A stretch of 64,000 bases of DNA from positions 1 to 64,000 of the forward strand of contig JAVYIG010006545.1 in the NCBI GenBank assembly GCA_035222895.1. Direction: 5' to 3'. Position 1 is the stretch's first letter. Each line of letters starts with the position of its first letter. This document shows positions 26,212 through 38,200 of this stretch, one piece after another. Source of the stretch: Strongylocentrotus droebachiensis. Taxonomy: Eukaryota > Echinodermata > Echinoidea > Camarodonta > Strongylocentrotidae. Made by a program: the position numbers and the translations under genes. The notes beneath the pieces are model-generated. The model had not been told where the DNA came from and did no database searches. It saw only the letters and a program-made list of their open reading frames with translations.

Positions 26212-29200
26212 CTGATTATACAAAGATACACAAATGAACAAAATATTAAAAAACATGAGATGACTTCTTTGAAGAAGATTTTTTATAATTAATATTGATT
26301 TGGAGAAGCTTGCAGATTTGCTAACATTTCATGCACTGATCAAAGAATATCTTACAATTTCTTGAAATTTGATCAGCTTAAAATGTGAAGAAAAACAATA
26401 TATTGGCAAAAAGGAATGAAGTTGTTGAGATAGGAGGTGGAAAACTGCAGCATCTTTAAAATGAGGTAATGTGTATTTAATACTCTTCACATTTCTGTAC
26501 TTTATAACACTGAGCTCAGTGAATGCGTGCAGGACCATTATTGCACACAGTTCTTTTTCCTTTTTCCCCCGCATCATATTCATATGTGAACAAGCCTTAA
26601 CTGAATCAAGCTTAATCCGCTAGACAGGACCGGCCACCATAAAACCATACCAGTATATTTTTAACTTTTAAAAACGAAATTGAAAGACAACTGAAGGTAG
26701 AGTATAGAGTAGAGTATGTCCCCTTTGTATACAGAGAACATCCAGAAAAGAATTCTAATATATTCTTCTTCTATAGATTATTTAATGGTACTTTTATTCT
26801 TAATCTGTCTTGCAGCCTTGGCTAAATCATATATTTTTTTAAGAAATAAAACCAAAAATGCATATAGCAATACTATCCCAACATATCAAAGGTATTAAAG
26901 AATGACACATGATTTGGCATGGTTAATGTGAATCATATTATATACGAAGTGACAGCAAAACATGGGAAATTGTAAAGAGAAAGACCCATTGGAGTGTTAA
27001 TATATGGTATTCAAGTCTACTTGAAGGTGTATGAAGTACATTGCTATCACACATCTACACTGTTTAATACAAGGCACCTTCTGAAGCGTCTTATTGGTTG
27101 ACATTTGGATGCAACACAAGCCTGTCTGCTGAATAATTCATTTTATAGCATGCTCTTTACAATGTACATGTAGATGGGCATCAAACAAGTGCCATTTACA
27201 GTCTGTTTTCACACTAGATACCGGTATATGAGATAAGATCAAACTTATATACACCTACAGTTGGGTCGGTATAAGATTACATACACCTGGTAGAAAAGCA
27301 ATACAAAGGTATACATTATCACAACTTTACTCAATCCTGCCACTTTGTCACTCCAGGAAGATAGAAGTCTGTTTAATGTATAATATATACATCACTAATC
27401 ACTCTGAGACATTCATGTGACTCCTGATTGGAATGAGTGCAGTTGTGAAAATGTGAGTAAAATGTTTTCTTCCAAGTGTACATACATTTTCAGACCCAAC
27501 TGTACTTGTTATATTAAACAAGGAATTTGTCATGACTATGTTTATTGTAAGCACATACAATTGTACTCTGTGATTATAATGTTTATTAAAGTGCCTTGCT
27601 ATTAAACCCTCTTTGGGTGGATGTGTTGTCCATTATAAAAGTCTGAAGTTTGCACTAGTATAGTATCCTTTTCCAGTTATTGAATACATCATAAGGATTA
27701 GCCACTTTTAGCTGACATATCACAAATGACCTATGAATATCCAGATGTTTACATGAGGGAGAAGACCCACTTTGTGCATTTTAGAATAATCACTGCCAAA
27801 GTGATGGAGGTCTTGTTTGCCCTCTTAAAAAAAAATACTTCCACCTAAATGAATTATGATTACATATTGCTTTCTATTTATGATTACATATTATACAAAT
27901 AATGAATGGTTATGAGTTCAATAATGCGAATATTTTCATGAGTTGAAAGGTTAACATTCTATTCAACGAGGCGTCAGCCGAGTTGAATAGAATTAACGTT
28001 AATCTTTCAACGAATGAAAATATTTGCACTATTGAACGAATGAAAAACATTCATTATTTGTTTTATACACCATCGAAGAAGATCTAATAGAACGTTAATC
28101 AACAAATTATGCTTTACTCCTTATATTAAAGATAAATTAAAGTTGAAGTCAAGCCTCCTCGATTACATTGAGATTGCCTTCGCGTCAGATACACGCAGGG
28201 ACACGCGCGCACGACTGAGAGGTACGCAGTCTGCATATAACCAAAAATGCACGGCGCATATAACCAAAAATGCACGACCGTGCAATATAACATCTATTGA
28301 ATATCATGTGACCAACAATCCTCCAATCAAATGACAAGGATCCACGTAGGTGTTGTATAATACTTTCTATTTATGATTACATATTACTTTCTATTTATGA
28401 TTACATATTACTTTCTATTTATGATTACATATTACTTTCTATTTATGATTACATATTACTTTCTATTTATGATTACATAATAGTTTCTATTTATGATTAC
28501 ATATTACTTTCATGAACATTATCCAGCAGTCATCTCGATGGGTTTACAGTTTTGCACCAATGACCTGTATCTATCTGCCCATGAGCAGATAGATAGTATC
28601 TCTGAAGTGGCTTATATGCAAGGGAGAGTTCATAACAGCCTGCAAACATGATGTGTTGTAATTCTCTAATGCTTACAGTATGAAAATTGCATGCATCTTG
28701 ACTACTGAGAAATCCTCAAAAGTGCCAGGCATGTATCACAGCGTGCTGAAATCAGATTTCAACTGCTCTATCCACTCACTATTTTCTCTCCAGTTTCTAG
28801 GTATTTTCTCGCTCTTTTTTAATGCTATCATGGCATTCCATGTCTTTTAAAAAATAACAAGACTTGCAATTTTCTTCTACAAATCCTCTGTTTTATCATA
28901 ATTAAACAAGTTTTCTGCATCTGTTATTATTATAACACATAGAAGTACGTGTACATAGAAAACGGGGACAAAAATAGCAAATGTTGTGCATTTGGGCAAA
29001 TTGGTTCTCTGTTTGTGGTGTAGAGTCACATACCTGTGGTAGGTCTATGTGATTTGCCATCTAAGTATCTTGTAAAGACATAGCGAGAGAAATCTGGATG
29101 CAAGAGCTTGAACCTGGCTGGTGGTATGGGTGGTTTCTTTAGTTTACTGTAGAAGGGAAAGAAGTCAGTACAGGGAGATGAGAAAGGAGTCAAAGAAAGA

Positions 29201-32200
29201 AGAGAAAAGAAGATGAGAAGAGAGAGGGGAAAATAGAGGAAATGAGGAGAGAAAAGGAATGCTTGAAGAAACGGGGGAGAGATAAAAAGAAAGAATAAGG
29301 GCCAGATAAAAGAGAAAGAGAGAGAAAGAGAGAAAAGGAGAAAGGAAAAGAGAGAAAAGGAGAAAGGAAAAGAGAGAAAAGGAGAAAGGAAAAGAGAGAA
29401 GAGGAGAAAGGAAAAGAGAGACAGATAAAACAGAAGACAAAATACAAAATTAGTGTTGTCAAGAGAAATATATATTACACAACTACTGTAGCTTATCTGA
29501 AAAGAGTCAATACAATGTTAAAATGCAACATGATAATGATAGCAGTGGTACTTTCTCATATATTGTTTTAGAGGAGGAAACACACTGCGCTATAGCTTCA
29601 CTAAGAAATCACTCTGAATGATATTTCTTGAAGGTCTTTGCAATCATGATGATAGCAACTCTAGGGCATATTTAAAGATGAAGTTGAGTTCTGGTCATGC
29701 GATTGCATTGTGAAAGAAACGGTGTGGAATCGACCAGAAAAGGTTGATCATCTAGCATATAAGAATTTGTGTGTATTGCAAGGTTCTGGAATCATCAAAT
29801 TGATAAGAAATTTGGCCAAGTCTTGGTAAAGTTACAAACACTGTACACAGAAAGATGCATATGGGACTACACGAACACATGGCGTAAAAATCCTACCCCC
29901 AAGTTTTACGATGTTACATGACATATTTAGAATATGAAGGCATTTGAAGAGCCATGCTTTTCAGGGAACATGTCTTATCTGATGTTCTTCCACAGTTGCA
30001 TAATAAGAATGATAACGCTCACAAAATATTTTTCACCTCTTCCCAGAACTCAACCTTCTCTTTAATGCCATCTCTCATATTGTATGAATTTCTTTTGCCC
30101 ACAACCAAGAGAGCAGGGGGGGGGGGGGAGGGTGTCTTTCTTTGGCAAAGGTCCAATTTTAAGGGTAAAAGAAAGTACAACAATCACTGGAATAGTATGT
30201 GTATTGTTTATTTAGAAGGAATAAAACAAAACAAAAGTCTCAGGTGAAACGTACATACATGTACTTAATACGGTCGTACAAGTTGAGTTAACCCTTTACC
30301 ATTGCAGGGCTTGAGGCCAACATGCACCAGAGATACATTCATTTGTTTAAGAAGTAATATATGAAGCTGACATTTGAACATAAAATACCGGCATAGAACC
30401 CCTCATATTTAGAGCATTGTTCCCTTTCCTCCATCGGGGCATAGGCTACATTGTCTCCTTTTTAATAGTGATCTTTTTACATTATCTTTCGATCCAGAAT
30501 ACTAGGAATTTCACATTATACATGTACATGTGAAGAAAGAGCAAAACTCAAAGATTTTAGGTCTGTTTCCAATGTAGTAAATTGTGCAAATCTTGATTAA
30601 GAGCGGCTTAATTGAAACTAATTGGTACAGTCTCTAAATTGGCGACACTTCGTAAAATATAAAATTGTGTAAAAACTGGCAACTTTTCAGTCAAATTTAG
30701 CAATTTCCTTTCGCACTGGTTCATTTATTTCAAGCTTTGAAGGAAAAATCTATGGACTGCTATGGAACAAAGGCAAAGCATATCCAAAAATCATTAGAAT
30801 ATGGCAGAGGTGCTAAAAACAGTTGGACAATATAGTCATCCTATCCACTTTCTGATATCACATTACATATATGTACAGCTGTGCTAGCATTCCTGGTATC
30901 CTATTAAAGCATAGAGTTTCACTTACTATTTTTTTCCTTTTTGAATGTAGATGGGTGGCGCCTGGCTGTTGACAATACTCTCCATGTAGTCTACGTCATA
31001 CTGTTTAAACATTGTGTACACATACATTGCACTCTGTAAAAGAGAGGTAAATTGAGAGAAGAATAAAGTAAAAAACAGATTTGGTATTTTTACTGTACAC
31101 ATACAGTGAATCTTGTTCTTACAGGGAGATGAATGTAAAAAATATATGAAATGTAATCTGAACAAAATATAGATATATTTATGCATTTTAATGAATGCAC
31201 ATTGCACTTTGTTGAAAAAAAGGAGATATGAATAGTCATGAAGTAAAGCCTCGGTCACAAATGCCATTACGAAGTGCTACATATACGCCGGACGAACGAT
31301 TTTCAGACAATGGAAATTCGGGAAGACAATGGAAAAACAGGGAGATTCGTACAAACGCATCGACCGTATAAACCTTTGTGACCGTAGCTTTAGGAACATA
31401 ATTCAACAAATCGTCTAATTGATGCCAGAAGGAAGTTACTTGTCTTACTCATACACATGTATGTTAAACTCAAATAACACCTTTCTGGCTCTGAACACTC
31501 AAATTGTAGACCATGTTAAAAATGCTGATATAAGAATAATGTGAAACTAGAAATGCAATCGTGTCACAACGATGTGCGTGCAATGACGCTGTGTTTCTAC
31601 GTGTCAAACGAAAGAGCTTCTTCCGGACTATCCAGAGCAATTTGTACGAAGTCGGTAGCTTCTGTGATATTGGAAATAGGTAGGGCGAAAGAAACAAAGA
31701 AAGGCCTCAACAGTGACCTTGATGGGATGGTAGTGACTATGCCTACGAAGTTTGAAAGAAATTGGGATAGGGGAAAGAACCTAGAAAGGGCTCGCAAGCA
31801 CTGCTTGCAAAAACCAATGGGATTTGGTGCATGTTCGTCATTGCAATACAGATCGTTCTGGGGGCCAAAAGCGTGAACCCGATATGCCCCATAGACAATG
31901 CGTGTAATGCATGGGCGGAAAACGTACAGGATCTGTATTATGACTGGAGTTAAATTGTTTTTTCTCTCTCTCTTTCTGTCTCTTTATGGGCCGTATTTGG
32001 TATCATTAGAAAGAGAATTTCATGTTTGTTATTGTAAACTACTCTCCTTTTTTCTATGATAATCCTATCGAAACACGTGATGTAAAATAGATTTATAGAA
32101 CAAAATGGCGTCTTGAATGGCCCCCTTGACCAATTTCAAAAATCCGGCCATGAGGTGCCCTGCGTATTGAAACTTGGCATGCAACTGCAAATTTTCAAGG

Positions 32201-35200
32201 AACAAAAAGGACATTTAAGGGGCGAAAAGCAGTCTGAAAAAATGACGTCATAGTCGATACGTGTAAGATTCGGGCGGAAACTCGGCGGAATTCGTATAGT
32301 GACCTTTGTTCAAATGCGATTTACTCACAATTTTCTGTGTGAACATATACTATACTTGGTATCATGCGAAAGGGCACTCCATTGTGGTCAGTTTGACACC
32401 ATTGTTATCTCCGCGCAATGTATTGCACGCATTAAACGCGCTATTACGTAATGCATAGTAAATTCATCATTTTTGGCGATAACTTTGCAACGAGGGCATT
32501 ACAATTTATTAAACTTGGCAGACAGTTGTCACGTATATGGATACATATGTGTGCCAAGTTTCATTGATGTAGGTATAAAGATCGCCATTTTAGAGCAAGT
32601 TTAAGTTATTTTGGAATTTTCTTGAAAATGGCGAATTTGGAGGGCATTTTTCTCAAAGTCAGTCAGTGTAAGGGTATATAATTTTGTATATGGCTGGAAA
32701 AGGCATATCTTCAAGTATCTAAATCTAAAAAAGGGTACGGATTTGCCAAGCCATAATGGAGATACGGCCATAGAAAGAAAGCCAATTCCCAGAACTTTAG
32801 AGGGCGCTATTTATGTTTTGCAAAGCCATTAGAGCGTGAAATTTGGCATGGCTATGTGCAATTACGAGATAAAGATACTGTTAGATTTAAATACAAAACG
32901 GAATTTATATGAGAAAGTTATGGCAGTTTTAGATTATTTAGGGGTCATTTTTTCAAGAATTTGAGAGATTGTTGACGGAGACGGTTTCAGATTTGAATTT
33001 TGAGTATGAAGATGGCATTTTGAAGGTCAAGTCATATGTCGCAGATGAAAGAACAAATCTCAGACTATCTAGAGGAATTTGTTAGAAGTTTGTAGGATCT
33101 AGGATAGTGGAGATAGGAAGGAAGATATAAAGGCCTTAAAATGGACCAGAAACGGACAAAATGGCGCCTGGACGGTCATGCATGAGTGATTTCCAAAATC
33201 GAAGAATGTAGTGACCTTGATGAGATGTTAGAGACTATGCCTATGAAATTTGAAAGGAAAAGGACATGAGAAAAGCACCTAACTAGGAATCACAAACACT
33301 ACGAGCAAAACGAATGCGATTTCCTGACGATAAGGATAAGGATAAGGAAAAGGAAAAGGAGAATATTAATGGGGCAGAATGTGAACGAAAACAAGGCAAT
33401 GACGAAGGTCGTCATTGCAATAAAGAACAAAGTGAGTATATGAACATGACTAAGCCATCATTTTCATTCGTGTCAGATTGAAACACACATGTACATTAAA
33501 AAGTGGAAATCAAATAAAAGGCATACAGCAGTAGAGAATCACAGTAACACTTGAAAAAAACATGTTGACCTTTCATATCATCTCAAATTAATCACATTTT
33601 CAAACATTTCAAATTCCAGAGATATATCTCCTTTTACCCAATCAAAGGAATCTACTGTTATACACATTTATATGTAATTTATTTTTATTTTTATTTTTTA
33701 AACATACAAAAAATGAAATAAAATAGCTCAAAATGCTCAAAGATGTCTGCCCATATTTCTCTTTGTTAGAGTGCACATATTATTTATTAATGTTCTACAC
33801 TGTATGTACACTACAGGAGCTTGAAGCAACAAAATTATGCAATTCATGAGCTTTTTCGTTTTGTGCAATACTGTAACCAAAAATAAAGGGGGGGGGGAGT
33901 CAAAATGCAAGCCCATTGCTTCCCCTGCTGAACCCATGCTATGCCACTTCATGAATATGTTTGTTTCTTACATTGGCCAAATATAATTGTAAGATTATAC
34001 ATGCATCAGGAAGAGGTGATTTCCCCAAGAAGTATAAGGCCCACCACACACTTTTAACACTTTCTGACTAAAAATCTGTTTCTTGAAGAATTTGCAATTT
34101 CATTTGATGTGAACATTCAAAGCTCTAATATCTCAATGATCAAGGATCTGAGTAGTCATATGATTAATCCAATCTAAGTTTCAATGGATTTCACGCTTCC
34201 TCGGCTTGGAGAGGGGAATGCTAGATTGAAGCCGATACAGCTTTGACTAGAAGGTTTAGAATTCAAATACACCAAAATTCCATTTGTTAGTATTCGTATC
34301 ATTATTAAGTAACCTTTCACTATTGAAGTTTTCTATTGAAGTAGTGATCAACACCTAATAGGGCATTTGGTTGAGGTGCGGTATGTGAAGAAGAAAAAAG
34401 TTATGATAATATCTATGATTACTTCAGCACTGTCACTATGCCAGCACGTTGCACGGACATCCCAGTTTAGCTGTATGATAGCTGCCATCGGGATTATCTC
34501 TACAAGTAACAAGTAATGATTCTATTGTTATTTGTTCAACATTACAAATACAATTCTTTTTCATTCTTGTCACTCTTACTACATCAAGCGCTGATATTCT
34601 CCTTTAACATTTTCATAAATGTTTTCCTATCTACATATAACCATGTTGGAATGTTCCATAAAATATTCCCAGCCTATATTCTGCTTCAGATTGAAGTTGC
34701 AATGAACAAGCTACAAGCAGACAAAGCATACACAGTACACTCAAATGTCTCCTTCAATTATCTTCATGATCATCTAATATATCACTGAGGATGGAACTTA
34801 ATTACATTGTCCCTTTTTATCATGTCAATATTCATTTCAGCTAAACACATTCTCTCGTCCCCATTGTTAATGTCTTACAACATACATTGTAGCTCACATT
34901 CACATGAATAGCTTCCTGCTCTGACTCATGACTTGAGAACAACTATTTGGTTTCAATTTTTTGTATTGTTCCTGCAAATATTGATTTTAATGAGGGGGTA
35001 AATTTCATGCAGTGAGTACAGGAGCCAAGTAATATATAACCTCCCGGTTTATGGTTATGATTTTGTGTTAAACGCCAAAGTGGTAGATTGTTTAAGTAAG
35101 CAAATGCCTTCAAAGTGCATGGTTATTGCTCTTATTCTTATTTATGACATTTCTAGTGCACTATTAGGACCTAAAATTGCTATGAAGGTAATTAATTTTA

Positions 35201-38200
35201 GACCCTAAAATGTGTGTGAAATTTAAATTAAATCTTATCATACCAATTCAGCTCCACTTTAAAAAAAAATATGGTTACCGTTAATTCAATAATTTAATTA
35301 ACAATACATGGGCCGGCTGGTTAATTGTGCCTATTATAACCAACACGAAAAAGTCAACGAAAAGTCAACATTGGCATTGGCTTGAATAAAAAAAAATAAA
35401 GCGCTATCTTGTTTTTTCAACGGCTGGTTCAAAATTATCAAATATTTGTAGGGCCCACAATATTAGAAATGGTTATATTTATGGATATTTCAGCCGTCTC
35501 TGAACCGATTTTGATCAAAGACGATTTTGATCAAGCAAAGATGATTTTGTCATTTAAAGTGTATGCTCTTTCAAATTTGACACTCAATTTTTCATTATCT
35601 CACAAAAAAAAATCATTTTGTGTAGCGCCCTCTATACCAAATCTCAACTATCCCTTTAACATTGCTGGATACAACCTTAGAGTATGTTTCAAAGTTAAAC
35701 TTTTGATCTCAATACAAACCACTACAAGCAACTAGCATGTCTGATTACCAGATTCAGGCTAGATCGCACACAATGTATGCACATTCTCCACTCCTTGGAG
35801 AGCATTCCAGCCACATGCCACTTTACAGTTGCTCACAATGCTGAGCAAACTACAACAACTTTCGCATCATACAGGGTGCCTATTTAAATGGAGAAAAGCA
35901 ATATTCATGTACATGTAGATAAGATGCCTTGCTCTAAGGCATGCCGTGCTGCGCTGGGGTCATCGACCCTATGACCTTTATATCTTCGGGTCACATTTTT
36001 AAAGCAATTGATTTCAAAACCTCTATGAAAAAAGTACCTTCAATACATTTGTGTAAAAATTAAAATTTAATCCATATCGGATATCCATTCAATGATGGTA
36101 ATGATCATGTTAGACTTACGTCATCAACGACATCTTGTGCATGCATGGACTCTGGAAAGAAGGTATAAAGACTCGTCTTCACACCAACATCCTGGGCAAA
36201 ACGGCCTGATGACAAGGCTCTGTTCAATCTGAAAGAAATATGAAAAAAAGTATAAAAAAGAAAGAAAACCGTTTACCGGTACTATTTTATAGAGTGGATA
36301 ATGTGAATACATGTACATTTTACAATGTTCTCATTGAAGCGCAGACAGTTTCATGCACAGTATGTGACTTTAATATCAATTAAACCAAAACATATTTTTG
36401 ATGAGTAGAAATTTCTCCAACTCTCTTCTGATGTGTGTGAAGGTGAGTATGTGTGTGTGTTTGTGCCTGCTCTCTGTCTCTCTCTCTCTGTTCATCTTTC
36501 TGTCTATGTCTCTGCCTCTCTCACTTGATCATACCCCCTCTCTTTTTCCATTTCTTCCCTCATATCTCATACATTGATATCTTCTTAGACCTTCAATCAC
36601 AAAAATATCTCATCCAAACCCTTGGTTGGAGGCTACGCTCAAAGCTAGAGCTAATCAAGAGTGACTTGGCTTTCCCAGGCTGCATCATTGCAGTTCACGC
36701 TTTGATTCAGTTATACCGCAAAGCAGGCTCTAAACAACATATTCATGCAATCAAATGCATCGCTGCTCATCAAAAGGGTTCTCTAGTCTGAGTCGTCAAG
36801 TGGATGTATACCTAACCCACAATTTACTTCATTAATTAAAAAAATGATCATTTTTAAGAGTGCTTGGTAATTGAAATAAAAATGGTTTGGGAGAAAAAGA
36901 GAAAAAGAGAAAAAGAGAAAAAGAGAAAAAGAGAAAAAGAGAAAAAGAGAAAAGATAAAAGATAGGAAGAAAAAGAAAGAGAAAGACAGAAAAGATCAAT
37001 CGATTGATTGGTTGATCGATCGAGAGAGAGAGAGAGAGAGAAAGAGGAAGAGAGAGAGAAAGAGGAAGAGAGAGGAAAAGTGAAAGAGAGAGGAAGAGAG
37101 AAAAAAAGAGAGAGAGGAAAAGAGAGAGAGAGGGAGGAAAGAAGAGGGAGAGAGAGAAAGAGACAGAGAAGAAAGAGAGAGATAGAAAGAGAAGAAAGTG
37201 AGAGAGAAAGAGAGAGAGAAAGGAGGAAAGAGAGAGAGGGGGAGAGAGAGAGAGAAGAAAGAGAGAGAGAAGAAAGAGAGAGAGAAGAAAGAGAGAAAGA
37301 AGGGAGATTTTAATAAGTTATACATGACATTTAGAATATGACTGAGATGAGGTCAAAATCCACCCAACTGCTTGCTAACTTCATCATTATACAAATGTTT
37401 GCTGGACTTGGACTACACAACGTACTGGTGCCAAACAGACTTAGGCAAATATTTGGTAATTTGCTATCTCATAATAAAGAATCCTGCTTGAATATAAGCA
37501 AGTCAATAAAATTGAATAAATACATCTTTTGACATTTATAACAGTAAATCAAACATGGTTTGTGGTTTCATCCTCATAACCCATAACTTCAACCTAAATG
37601 TCTTTAAAAACCTTTAAACGTCTTCTAAACTAGAAACAAAAAACACAAAAATCAGACAAACAAGTTAAAAAAACAAATAAGAAAGTTATGAATTGTTAAT
37701 GACATGAAAAACTTTGAAAATCCCAAGACAAATTGGTAACTCACTAATGAGTCTGTGACGTCATTGCCTCGCTATCCACTAATTGTTTTCTTTATATTGA
37801 TAATACAAATTTCCCATTTTCCCCCTCAGAATCTTATTTCCTCACACCAGCATCCAAGTTATATTCATAGTAATATATTTTTGATTGGATGCACTAACAT
37901 AGAGGGGTTTTTTCTTCAGTAAATCATGACAAATGTACAACATTAAGAAAATAGTATAAATTCTATGCACGCAATATGATATAAATCACCTGGGCAAAGG
38001 CATGGGGAAATCAAGTTTTGGGGGGTAAAAAGGGAAATTAATGGGATAAAATATATAAAGCAATTGATAAATAGTGAGGCAATGACATCACAAACTGATA
38101 ACCAAATTGGCAATTTGTGTAGTGATTTCCATGATTCCATAGTTTTTCATACTTGAAAGGTACTATGTCCCTTTTGCAGCCAACCTCAAATTCTGTAGAA

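Larger units (their letters stand above)
26212..29033 (-). other. Intron between the last two sialyltransferase exons
   Basis: This 2.8-kb intron (GT at 29033-29032, AG at 26213-26212) contains a Tc1-like MITE (27258-27502) and a 24-bp minisatellite split by another inverted-repeat element (27856-28510). The remainder is AT-rich without recognisable content. Confidence 0.8.
31034..36119 (-). other. Large sialyltransferase intron (5.1 kb)
   Basis: Bounded by GTAAGT after 36120 and TTTACAG before 31033. It contains a 149-bp inverted-repeat element (31244-31392), a short hairpin (31421-31492), a diverged repeat block (31585-33435) and a SINE fragment (about 35920-35995). Positions 33436-35919 are AT-rich with no recognisable gene. 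Confidence 0.75.
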
